64,000 nucleotides of DNA. It comes from Protea cynaroides (Eukaryota; Streptophyta; Magnoliopsida; Proteales; Proteaceae). Under the pieces are notes generated by a model. That model saw only the letters and a list, made by a program, of their open reading frames with translations. It searched no databases and was not told where the DNA came from. Shown piece by piece: positions 54,275-64,000 of the stretch; the first letter of the stretch is position 1, and each line of letters opens with the position of its first letter. The DNA lies in assembly GCA_028583415.1 (NCBI GenBank), contig CM053270.1, positions 63,849,517-63,913,516 of the forward strand. Reading direction: 5' to 3'. Position numbers and translations under genes: made by a program.

Positions 54275-56647
54275 TGTCACACCCCAATTCTGGAGGAACT
54301 AGAAGTGTGAATGAATCATAAATGAACCAATAACTTAAGCCAGGATCACATAGGACCATGCCAACAATTAAATCATCACATCAACCATAATCGTAAATAA
54401 TAAATAATAGCGAAAATATTTATTAATAATGAACTGAGAACTACTGTGATAGATAAATATTAAACCAGTTATTCAATAACCAAAACATAATTAAAAATAT
54501 CCATTCCATCCCATAGATTCAAATACGAAAATAACTCTAAAGGTAGACACAATAAATACATTCGCATGACGAATCATGCTCGTTCTCCACCACTTGCACG
54601 TCAATAGCCGCCATGTGCCCACAGGTGGCGTATTAGTATAGTCTTCCACCGTAGTACCTACGTCATCAACTAAAGAGAGTATAAATTTGTGGGGTGAGCT
54701 CACAACTTAGCCCAGTAAGAAATAAAACAATGCAGCAAACAATATGCATGATGTAGCATTCAATCATTTAGTCTGATAAAGTTTGCAATGTGCTATGGTA
54801 AAGTTAGGCTTCGTATCATACAACTAATCCTAACTTCCATATACGAGAGTGTGAGCACACCCAACGAAAATACTACAACCAACTCCATTATCATCCCACA
54901 TCACTCACTATTAGAAAGAGATAGAGCTAGAGCTTGGACTGATTGCATACCGCCAGAACCCCCCTAGTACCCTCCAGAGATAAAGCTAGAGCTTAGTGGA
55001 TTGCACACCGCCAGCACCCCCTGATACTTTGTCCCATACCAGTATGTACTCCGTCACTAACCAATCCTATATATCATTACAAAGTATCATATATCTACCC
55101 CAGCATCTTTCAATACGAAACAGAGATAAAGCTAGAGCCTAACAAATCGTACACTGCCAGCACTCCCCTTGATACCCAGTCCCGTATTGACTATACAATG
55201 ACATCAGTATAATGAATGGTTAAAGGCTCCAACCTCTCTCCACCCAACACACCAACCATACACAACCACGTGTTTATCCTCAATCACATTATACAAGAGT
55301 AATAATATGCATGAACAGTATAAAACAGATATTGGATGACATGTTATATGCATAGTACATGCAAATCAACAACACACAAGGTAGTTTACTATTAACCAAT
55401 TAGTTTGGGATCTTGTCCCTCACTTGATGAGTGACTTAGACACTCTCTGAGACGTTGGAACTTGCTTTGATTGGTTATAAGTCCCTAACAAACATTAGGA
55501 TTAAAGTTAGACTTTTTTCTGATAGTTTGTGTCTGTTCGGATTCATTGTCCGGAGTCAAATATGTCACTCCGATCATTGTTCGGTGTGGCACATTGTCCG
55601 ACCGGTCATCGATATGGATGAAGCCTAAGACACTTCCCGAGAGTGTCCAGTAGCTTGTTCTGTAGCTTGTCTTGGTGGCACTTGGAATTCGTAAAGTCCG
55701 ACATAACAAGTTTCAGACTTTCTGTGAGTTTATTCGGTAGCATGTCCGGTCTGACAGTAGTGCCTCCAGACAGTATCCCAGAATGTTCCAAAAGGTGTCC
55801 GAGTTAACTCATTGGTTTGTCTCTCTCCAGAGTTGATCCCTCGACTCATTCTAGGGTTCATCCTACACAATTATATGGTCCGGAACACGTTAGGGTTAGG
55901 TCTTCCATTATAACCCTAGTTTATCACAATATTATTATCGATAGATCTTTGTAAACCCTACAACAATAGATCCTTAACATATTGGGATCAGTCAACAGTC
56001 GTTAATGGTTGTGATCCCAACCTCATGTTCATCCTAACCTATCTACAGTGATTAGAAACTTATCGTTGGTTTATTGATGACGTTGATGGAAACCGATGAA
56101 GATTCTTGCTGGGGAAAAGATCCCTCCTTACCCAGCCTTCTTCTCCCTTATTCTCCTTCACAATCTTTTTCTTCTCAATATCTCCTCTCTCAGATCTCTT
56201 TTTCAAACTCTAGGGTTTTAAAAGAGTCAATAAAGAGATTTAATTAAAGGAGAGGGCATTTATATAGAAGATAGTGTCCTTAAAAGACTCTAACTCTCGT
56301 ATAGAAAAGAGTCCACCCAAACAAGGAAAATTTCCTATTTTTGAATTCGATTATGGGTTTGTCCCGTTGCTTGTCCGGTAGTTCAACCAGCGAGACCGAA
56401 CAACTCAACCAATCCTATCGGACAAGGTATAATTCAATATTTTAAGCTGTCTGGGTGCCCGATGGTAGAAAAATGAGACCGGACAGTGAGGCTGGACAAG
56501 GTAAAACAACTAGAAACATTTACCTTGATGTTACTTTGACACGTGGCTACTTCATCCGATCGTCTGGTCTAACCCGGTTATGATAGGAAGATCAGTCATG
56601 ACACAATAACCCATGTTAGACCGAGTTTGTGGAGTACGGGTCTTACA
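54275..56647. mobile_element. Solo LTR (about 2.4 kb) inserted in the LINE
   Basis: It starts TGTCACACCCC and ends GGGTCTTACA (TG...CA), a pair of termini common in plant Ty3 LTRs. It interrupts the LINE reading between ...NKIVGER and the TNKYEG continuation. The flanks are AAAGA (54270-54274) and AAAAA (56648-56652), a 5-bp duplication with one mismatch. A TATA-like 'catttatatagaag' lies near 56248-56262. 'gataaagctagagc' recurs three times (about 54910, 54980, 55126) as a degenerate internal repeat. No internal retrotransposon genes are present, so recombination between two LTRs probably removed them. Confidence 0.75.
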
Positions 56648-57733
56648 AAAAAAACGAATAAATATGAAGGGTCTTTATAACAATCTGAGCACAAATGAAA
56701 GAGAAAAAAAATAACCTATAAAATAGTTAAATGAGAGAAAAGAAGAGTAGACGTTTAGAACATATTAGATGTATTAAAAATGCATATAGTAATAAGGGAT
56801 GTAGACATTAAAGATAGACAAAACGATCGTTTATACTGTCTACTAAATGAAGAAACTTCAAGTATTAGTGTCCCATGTTACTGCGTTACCCACAAAGACA
56901 CCATAGGCTATAGATATATACACAAAATTATGGTGACGGAAGTTAAAAAAAAAAAAAATTTAAGGAAAATAGATGTAGGCAAAGCATCAGGTAGAGATGA
57001 AGTCCTAATAAAAGTTTAGAAGAGCCTATGAATCTACATAGTAACTTGGTTAATTAAGTTATCTAATAAGATTGTGAACATGTGAAAAATACCAGATGAA
57101 ATTCCTCCGTGCATGTTTGTTTATGATATTGTTTTGTTAAATGAAATAAAAGCAAAGATTAACGCAAAGTTATAGCTATAGAGATCAACATTGGAATGAA
57201 ATGATATTAAGATAAATAGAACGAAGATAAAATATATGGTGTGTAATTTTAGTCATACAATAACAAATAATGAAGTGGTAAAAATTGATGAGAGAGATAT
57301 ACAACAAAGTAATTATTTTAAGTATATAGGTTTAGTCATAAGTAAAGAAGGTGATATAAAATAATGATGTTTCAGAGATGATTAAAACTGAGTGGATGAA
57401 ATGGAGAGGTGCATTTAGAGTGATATGTAATCAACATATTAATTTCAAACTTAAAAGAAAATTTTATTGAATAGTCATTCAACCAGCTATGACATATGGT
57501 GCAGAATGTTGGGCAATTAGGAAAATCATATAAATAAACTTAGTGTAACTATGATGATGATGTTGAGATGGATATGTGGCAAACTATAGAGGATAAAGTA
57601 ATGAATGATCGTATTAAAACTGATTTATTTGGGAGTAGCGCCGATATATGATAAGCTACGAGAAAGTCGTTCAAAGTGGTATAGGCATGTTCAACGAAAA
57701 CCATTAAATGCTCTAGTACTAAATAGTGATTTG

Positions 57734-58448
57734 TAGCGATTTATAGTTCTATTCCACTAAGAGAATTGAGGATAATTTGCTTCTCCAATTAGTAGTCTTA
57801 CACTCTGATGACAAAGAGACAGAAGATGCGACGGTTCAATCTTTCATGGGTATTTTCACTTTTTCATTTGGGGGAGAGAGGACCCCGATCGTTCAAGAGA
57901 CGATGGTGATGCAGAGATCGATAACAGAGAGCGACGGTAGGGAGGGCTAGGAGAAAGCAGGCAAGGAAGCCAAAAAGCCAAAGATCTTGACGACTTATCC
58001 ATTCAATGACTTTGGCACTGGACGTTCCTAAAATGGCAGAATTTAATAATAGACGTCTGTTGGCATTCTAGCCTTCCTTCTCCTTTCAGGGCCTATCCGA
58101 AAGAGAATCCAATACCTCATGGTCATGAATATCTAAATAGGATGAACTGGCTACCATGGATATATTTGCTTCGAAACAAAACAATTCACCACTTAGATGC
58201 AGATGTCATGCTGGGGACTCTTTCATACGGCTGTAGGCACTATAGAGTAAGGGAGAATGAATACTTATAAGCTAGCTAATTATTCGGTATAGTTGACATA
58301 TAGTGGTTCTATCTTCCTCCATTCTTTTGCTCCCATTCCAAAAGAAAACGGTCATAATTATTAGTTAATAAATTTTACTAGAGTCAGACCTCCATTTTGT
58401 TTAAAAAAATATTCAGATGCCAATTTTGGTGCCAAATGTAACCGGCAT
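57734..58448. other. Unidentified insert of about 0.7 kb in the LINE
   Basis: LINE coding similarity stops after HVQRKPLNALVLNSD (about 57730) and resumes near 58490-58510. TGATTTG stands at both edges (57727-57733 and 58449-58455), a possible 7-bp target duplication. I could not recognise terminal repeats or coding domains within. Confidence 0.4.
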
Positions 58449-59141
58449 TGATTTGATAATTGATTAAGTGAATACTTAATCCATTCAATGCTAAGCATAA
58501 AAGCAGACAAAACTAAGACAACTTTAAGAAACGTGGTTAGGAAAGACATGGACAGCTTAAGCCTAATTTCAAGTATTATATTAAACATAATTAATTGGAG
58601 GACAAGAATCAATGTAGCCGACTCTATTTAGTTGGGATAAGGTTTTGTCGTTGTTTTTGTTGATATCATATAACTATGTAACTAATTCCATATCATTCCA
58701 TGGTTAGTTATTAACTAACTTTTACTCATTCAAATTAATTATAAAAATCTAAAAAAAAAATTTACATCTAATAACTTCCATTACTGAATACGATATATTT
58801 TTTTTCTTTTTTTATTACATTGTGTTTTAACGGTAATTTTCTTGTTTTTAATTTTTATAGATTTTTTAATAAATTTAACTTATTTTTTCATTTGAATTTC
58901 ATTGCAATCCAACTAAGCCTATATAAGCTGTTCTGAACTGGTCAGGAATTGGGATCAGCACCGACTCCAACTTGAATCGGTGAATTCAGCCAATCCGATC
59001 CCGATCTTAGAATCCTGAAAACGAAAAAGATCATGACATTATCGAACGGTCCAGGAACATGCATCAACTGCAAACCGCGGTGTTCTGAGAACAGTTGATC
59101 AGGATTCAACTCGATATAGGATAGCAAGAGGAGTGAGGTGC

Positions 59142-59149
59142 TAGGGTTT
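59142..59149 (+). promoter_or_regulatory. Telo-box (TAGGGTTT) in the eL37 leader
   Basis: TAGGGTTT is the complement of AAACCCTA, a motif enriched near transcription starts of plant ribosomal protein genes. It lies about 100 bp before the ATG. Confidence 0.6.
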
Positions 59150-59245
59150 TGGCGAGATTGGCTGGTTCTTCTGAACCTTTCTAGCCTTCTCTTTCCATCT
59201 CCTCAAAGGGGTGACCACAAGAGAACACATCCCAAGCGAGGCGAA

Positions 59246-61224
59246 ATGGTTAGTCAGACAATCCTCAATCTCTGCATGTCCTTATTAAGCCCTGACCCTA
59301 ATTTTTTCTTCGATTCACTGTTTTATCTGGTTATTTTTTTGTGCGTGAACACCATGACAGGGTAAGGGCACGGGAAGCTTCGGTAAGAGGAGGAATAAGA
59401 CGCATACGCTGTGCAATCGTTGCGGACGACGCAGCTTTCATCTCCAGAAGAGCCGTTGTTCTGCTTGTGGATTTCCTGCCGCTCGCATACGTAAATGTAA
59501 GCGATCAGCCTTCCTCACTCTCGCTTGAAATTGAAAACATTCGTTTGGGATTACTTGTATGTTTGTTTTGTTTTCATTTCATCATTGTTTTTTTTCCTTC
59601 ATTTGACTCGTTCGTGTTAATTGTTCACAAACACACGATCGTTTAATTGGGGATTTTTTTTTTAAATCTTAAGAACCCATCTAGGAGTCTTCGGAAAAAA
59701 TTATGTTTTATCTGTTATTCGTAAATTGTTTAAAGAGTGGTTAGTTAGTCCAATTAAGTTGATTATTCCATCTTGGTGGCCCAATTGAAATATGAAAGGA
59801 AATTAAAGTGAATTTGGTGTTAAGTAGACAGATATTCCGGGCCTAAAGTTTGTTAGGTTTCTGATCTTAGTCGTGCATATTTTTCCGTAGCTTTTAGATT
59901 GTCAAAGGAATGTGTTAAATTGACTCCTTAGATCGTTACTGGCTTGATTTATCGAACATAAAAAGCCATTTTTGTTCAGCCCCTTTGCACTTTTTCCGCC
60001 ATAGAATTTTGCAGAGATGGTCTGTGACTAATGTGGGAATATTACTTAAAGAGGGTTCACACTCTATGGCCATACTCTTTGAGTTTAAAATTTTCTTATA
60101 AGGATATGTGGTAGAGAGAATTTGTGGGGGCTATGTAGACTTTAGTTAGCATCTCATGGCAGATTTTGGTTCCGACCTGATACTTTGTCATCACTACTAT
60201 GAATTTTTAAACTTGTCACTGTGAACAACAGTTACAGTTACTTGCAAATTGTTGCCAATTGGAAAAATATATGAAAGCCGTCTGTCTTCTGTTATAAACA
60301 TAATTTGGTAGGATCCTCTTGACATTTACTTCTTTACACTATGTTTTAAAGTTTGACATGACCTCAGTGTCTTGTTCCGTGTAATGGGTCCCTTTCTATT
60401 AGTCTGGCAGTCCAGTCAATGCAGTTGTGTTAGCTGTTTGTCCTTCTTGTTCGCCCGCCTTGTAGCTTGTATGTTTGTGTGCAGAATGTTTTCATGTTCT
60501 TTCTCCCATCTACACTATTTTACTGTCAATTCATGTATTTCCTTTTAATTTCGTGCTTTCCCCATCATTTCCCTAATCAAATTTTATCCATTCATATTGT
60601 AATATTTTGATTTATGTTCTCCCAGGCGAATCTTCCCATCCCTACTGTGATTTTTGTTCCTTTTTTTTCTTCTTGCTTTTCTTATCGGTTATAGTAAGTA
60701 TTTATCTTTTTAGAAGGTAAAGGATTGCTTGTAAATGAAGTTTAATGACAGACTGAATAATAGGTGCTGCCTTATGCTGGTTGACATATTAGTGTCATCA
60801 CATGACCTCTTCCCCCTGCCAATTTCAATGTATTTCGCAAGACATTTTTTTGATTATTAACTGTAGTGATTACCTATTTATGTAATCCTATTGTTACATA
60901 TCATGAAGATAATTGATAAATTTTGAGGTTTGATATTCAAATTCTTGAGAAATCAGATAACTGGAGTATGAAGGCCATAAGGAGGAAGACAACCGGAACT
61001 GGAAGAATGAGGTATCTCCGACACTTGCCTCGAAGGTTCAAAAGCAACTTTAGAGAAGGTACCTCTTGATTTCTTTATCATTGGCAATATAATCCTTCCT
61101 CCCCCCTTCCATGTACTCTTTGTGTATTTTTACTTTTATTCACTTGTTTATTGTTAATATTGTTTTGTGCTTGTTTCCAGGAAGTGAAGCACCTCCAAGG
61201 AGTAAGGGCCATCAGAAATCATAG
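59246..61224 (+). CDS. RPL37: Large-subunit ribosomal protein eL37 (RPL37)
   Basis: A small basic zinc-binding protein of the cytosolic 60S subunit. Exons: 59246-59248 (only the ATG), 59361-59496, 60957-61058, 61181-61224. All introns are GT-AG and phases join to 94 residues, the usual eL37 size. Exon 2 encodes GKGTGSFGKRRNKTHTLC. The zinc site is CNRC followed 11 residues later by CSAC (Cys 19, 22, 34, 37). Exon 3 gives YNWSMKAIRRKTTGTGRM and RYLRHLPRRFKSNFRE, both highly conserved. The short variable tail ends GHQKS. Intron 2 is long (1.46 kb), and intron 1 directly after the start codon is typical of ribosomal protein genes. A telo-box lies upstream. It appears intact and functional. Confidence 0.96.
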
Positions 61225-61430
61225 AAACAGTGGCAGGGGAAGGACATAATTTTGCAGTTTGTCATTGAGCACTTAAGGCCTTAAGTTAGGATATAGCATT
61301 TGATGAGGTTTCTTTCTCATTTTTCCTTTTAAAATGTAATTTTAACTGTGTGCAATTTTGCACATCATAATTTCGATTAAATCCTGGATTTTCAATACAG
61401 TTGGATAAATTATATTATCAGTTCTGTTTC
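61225..61430 (+). other. RPL37: eL37 3' untranslated region (approximate)
   Basis: It follows the TAG at 61222-61224 without another gene. AATAAA-like signals are weak, so the right limit is approximate. Confidence 0.4.
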
Positions 61431-61435
61431 CATAA

Positions 61436-61520
61436 AGTTTGGGAGTTCGAATCCATTCTCCCTAGTCTTGCTAACAGGAGGGGTTTCTATCTCATTGTAA
61501 CATAAAAAATGAATTGTAAA
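61436..61520 (+). mobile_element. Possible SINE tail
   Basis: A box-B-like GGGAGTTCGAATCCATTCTCC (61440-61460) is followed by 'ggggtttctatctcattgtaaca' and an A-rich end. No box A or flanking duplication was found, so it may be a 5'-truncated SINE of a different family from 38455. Confidence 0.4.
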
Positions 61521-62489
61521 ATGGGATTAAATAATGAAGATAATAATTGTAAAAATGCATATATTGTTAGAGTAAAAATAGAAAATGATCCCCATACCGG
61601 TTGTCGGGAATCCCTCTTGCACTCTCTTTTCTCAGACATGTAGCCTCCTTAATTCCGGCAATCCGGTGTGGCAATCCCGTTCCCTTTGTTTAATCCTGTT
61701 TAATCTTTATCTCAGCCTCACTTGCATCAATTGGATTACAAGAGAGGCCGTTTCATCTCTGCCCTATGATGGATTGTCTCTGCGTAAGCACTGCTTTTGC
61801 TAACATGAGAAAAACAGAATGCGAAGGGTAAAGGGTGGGTTGGTAGCTTTCCAGCATCAGACATCGACAAGTTGGAACGGTTTGCAAGGGGGGATTCTAG
61901 GAAGGTAAGGCAATTTTGAGGACAAACAAGACCGAACCCCGGGCTGATACATGGTCCAATTCCGAGTTCTGGACCGCTGTGTGAAATTGAATCAATTGTG
62001 TTGGATTATACACTGTTGTCACAATAAAATTTGATACTCACTCCGATCGTCAACTACATTTTCATTCAAAAGAAAACATTTTATATGCAGAACTCTGCAA
62101 TAAAACAATATGATCATTCTTGTCGGCTATTCTGAGCTTTAAAGGATATGTGGTATACGCCTCTAGTTTTTCAAAGAGGATATGGATCCACTTAATCCCA
62201 GTAAAAATAAATAAATAAATAAAAATAGTAAGATTCAATTCGAAGCCAGGGAGGGAAAGGAAAAAAGAGACTGAGTCGTAAGGGGAACTGTGGCACTGAA
62301 GAATACCTAACTGGTTATAGGCCTTCCTTGTAATTCTTAGAAAGGGAAGAAAACCATAAAGTTGAAAAACATATGTAATTTCAAAACCCATATTTACATT
62401 ACACATGAAAAATAGAGGGCAAAATATGTTCTATTGCCACTAAAATAGTGTGCAATCCGGGCATAATTTGGTTGAGCTTGGCTTCCCTT
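61521..62489. other. Intergenic spacer
   Basis: No supported gene. The frames at 61585-61803 (plus) and 62062-62406 (minus) show no domain. The last ~100 bp is probably the 3' end of the minus-strand gene that follows. Confidence 0.45.
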
Positions 62490-63795
62490 TCAAAGAAATG
62501 TTTTCTTCTTCGGAACTTTTAGCTGTGAACCTTTCTTTTCATTTCTGCGCTCATCTGATCCTTTCCTTGTGCTTATGAGACCTGCTGCTCTAATGCACTT
62601 GAACTTATCTTGGGCTGGTGACTTTTGGCTCAAATTATTCTTTTTCAGGTTGGGAGATTGTTCCCTTGCTAGCCGGTTTCTACTTCCAATCATCCAGTCA
62701 TTTTCTGAAACCAGATCAAGCAAATATATCAAATTATTAGCCATAATACTTCCCACTGAGCAAGAACAAGGGTATAGTTATTTGACCAATGGTTTCCTTT
62801 CTCCCATTACTTCCCCTCAGAAAAATGAATGTTAATGTAAACGAGTTCATGATTCCATTCTTTGATGATTAAAAAAGTTGAGGGAAATTTTTAGCTTGAC
62901 CATTTTCTGATGCTCTTTTTCTAAACACTTTCTGCAACGCAGTTGATATTTGATATCAATTCTTCAAGTTGAATTTAATCAGCTTTGCTGTCAACTTGAA
63001 TCTATTTAAAGTTAACTGCAACTCTGTGGTACCTAAAGTTAAGATGGATAACATATGATATTATAGTTGCACTGTTGATTGACTTGATTCTGATACTGTT
63101 TTGAAACGTTTGGAGAGAAATGGAGAATCTAACAATTGAATGTGGACAGAATGAAAAAAGGAGAAAAGTGGAAAAGAATTACCAGGACTAGATATGACAG
63201 CACGAGGGCGTGGAACTGGACTAGCTCTGATTCTGGTCTCTTCATCAATTTCATTATTGTTCTTCACTCCTGTAAATCAGGATGTTGTATCTGAGAATGA
63301 CATTGCAAGACATTTTTTTTCTATGTATAATTGTAAAATAAAACTAACTTATGCAAAGGGAGAACCAAAATTATCGTGGTTAAAGGAGATATAAGTTTAC
63401 GTGAACCCTTAGATGTAGCAAATGATGTTGTTGCGTTAGCTGGGACTCCTGCAACTGATGGGGAGGAATCATTTTGAGACCTATTCCCTGTATGACAGGC
63501 ATAAAAAGTAGTATAGATTTGCTTGTTATCATCAACATTGAAAAAAATGAAAGTAGAGTATAACAAGCTTTATCACCTATTGAGAAACAAGAAATCACTA
63601 CATTAATCTAGTGTGGTCATATTATAATCAGATATTAATATGGGGTTGCAATGAGAAGTAAAAGTTCAATACATGCTTCAAACTAATATTCAGAATTGAG
63701 ATTTTATTCTTGAGGGTGAAGATCTGACCTTGAGAACAAGATGCACCAACCTCAAGGTACAACATACAGCTAGTACACCATTCATGAACCACAGT
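62490..63795 (-). CDS. 3' exons of an unrecognised plant gene (basic C-terminus)
   Basis: Three minus-strand exons fit by GT-AG sites and phase: 63487-63407, 63269-63183 and 62704-62490 (stop TGA at 62492-62490). They read NRSQNDSSPSVAGVPANATT, then VKNNNEIDEETRIRASPVPR and PRAVISSPEND across the last junction, then WMIGSRNRLAREQSPNLKKN and a Lys/Arg-rich end KVPKKKTFL. A fourth exon at 63795-63729 (TVVHEWCTSCMLYLEVGASC) has compatible phase and splice sites but is less sure. Its four Cys could bind metal. The start is not identified and may lie outside the window. The in-phase joins argue for a real gene. I do not recognise the family, and no function is assigned. Confidence 0.55.
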
Positions 63796-63833
63796 CTATC
63801 CATCTCTATTACTTCAAGGCCCTAAATTAAATC

Positions 63834-63893
63834 AGTACCCTTTGCTTTTTTTTTTTTAAATTAATTTTTGGGTAAGTAGTACCCTTTGCTTTT
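63834..63893 (-). mobile_element. Severely 5'-truncated SINE with 16-bp target duplication
   Basis: AGTACCCTTTGCTTTT stands at 63834-63849 and again at 63878-63893. Between them, on the minus strand, is only ACTTACCC followed by an A-rich tail. That is the last few bases of the SINE family at 38455 (…CTACCTATCCCCC-An) and 63956 (…CTACCTACCC-An). Confidence 0.65.
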
Positions 63894-63955
63894 ATTTAAC
63901 CATTTTCTTTGAAAGCCCATTAATTTTTTATTACATCATTAAGGTCTAGTCCAAG

Positions 63956-64000
63956 TTTTTTTTTTTTGGGTAGGTAGAGCCCCAAGGAGAATTGAACTCA
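63956..64000 (-). mobile_element. SINE, same family as 38455, cut by the window edge
   Basis: The minus strand reads TGAGTTCAATTCTCCTTGGG...CTACCTACCC then poly(A) (poly-T at 63956-63967 on the plus strand). The box-B region and 3' end match the SINE at 38455-38566. The 5' part lies beyond the window. Confidence 0.75.

Larger units (their letters stand above)
54069..58662 (+). mobile_element. RTE-type LINE, 5'-truncated, inserted in the MITE and itself interrupted
   Basis: The plus-strand translation with stops is clearly RTE-clade non-LTR reverse transcriptase. It starts KEVAKNVLGVSKRKQ (54072) up to about 54272. It resumes after an inserted LTR at about 56653 with DVDIKDRQNDRLYCLLNEET, GKASGRDEVLI, and KIPDEIPP. 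The catalytic region reads FVYDIVLLNE, where the family has a second Asp instead of Tyr. Then come SNYFKYIGLVISKEGDIK, YGAECWAIRK, LRWICGK and WYRHVQRKP. The last part is TTLRNVVRKDMDSLSL near 58510, with the typical 3' end 'tgtagccgactctatttagttgggataagg' (58605-58640). The endonuclease half is absent and many stops occur. It is immobile. Confidence 0.82.
53958..58920. mobile_element. Outer MITE (Tourist-like), split by a later LINE insertion
   Basis: The left half (about 53958-54068) reads ATTGGTTGCAAAGGGAATT ... CATGCTATCACATGACTA and matches the left half of the MITE at 4860. The right half (about 58663-58920) reads TATCATATAACTA ... GGTTAGTTATTAACT ... TTGCAATCCAACTAAGCC and matches its right half. 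The two halves overlap by about 13 bp at the break (tatcacatgacta / tatcatataacta), as expected for a LINE target duplication. Everything between is younger. Confidence 0.7.

Noticed and set aside
54491..55791. Frames within the solo LTR
   Set aside because: Short, no retrotransposon domain; the segment is bounded as an LTR by TG...CA and by the interrupted LINE.
61585..61803. 72-codon plus-strand frame after eL37
   Set aside because: No domain, no splice context, no homology to the neighbouring gene.
1..64000. CRISPR arrays, operons, bacterial-type regulatory sites, organellar DNA or integrated pararetrovirus
   Set aside because: No regularly spaced repeats, no bacterial-type gene runs, no plastid or mitochondrial genes and no caulimovirus-type polyprotein were seen; all reverse transcriptases are copia or RTE type.

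Overview
The window is nuclear DNA of a flowering plant, probably a non-grass angiosperm. The evidence is spliced genes with GT-AG introns, a CC-NBS-LRR resistance-gene relic, a plant-type PRP39 with a Tyr/Gln/Pro-rich tail, and many plant transposon families (copia, TR-GAG, TRIM, PIF/Harbinger, hAT, RTE LINE, tRNA-derived SINEs). I cannot name the species. The DNA is AT-rich and repeat-rich. I see no bacterial, organellar or CRISPR features.

Layout. (1) 1-14.4 kb is a decayed tandem resistance-gene (NLR) cluster. It holds the 3' flank of a copy lying left of the window, a 56-bp stump of a second copy at 2339, and a nearly full-length pseudogene at 9163-12596. The spacers are duplicated and cut by LTR relics and a Tourist-like MITE. 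(2) 14.4-17.8 kb is mostly non-coding, with a CCA-rich tract and a Harbinger transposase scrap. (3) 17.8-46.7 kb is one minus-strand gene, PRP39 (U1 snRNP factor). Its 13 coding exons join in frame to 842 codons. Its introns hold a TRIM, a hAT-like element, two TR-GAG elements, a copia element, a SINE and LTR fragments. Intron 5 alone is about 12.6 kb. (4) 46.8-52.2 kb is probably one PIF/Harbinger transposon, starting about 100 bp upstream of the PRP39 5' end. (5) 53.9-58.9 kb is a nest: a MITE split by an RTE LINE, which is itself split by a solo LTR and a second, unidentified insert. (6) 59.1-61.3 kb is an intact eL37 ribosomal protein gene on the plus strand. (7) 62.5-63.8 kb holds the 3' exons of an unrecognised minus-strand gene. 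SINE copies lie at 63.8-64.0 kb.

How it fits together. The two intact genes with a known role are housekeeping RNA/translation genes: PRP39 (splicing) and eL37 (ribosome). They survive amid heavy transposon insertion, and every recognised insertion in PRP39 is intronic. The NLR cluster is decaying. I found no evidence for an undescribed multi-gene system. The most informative content is the readable insertion history, with target-site duplications, one empty site and nested elements.
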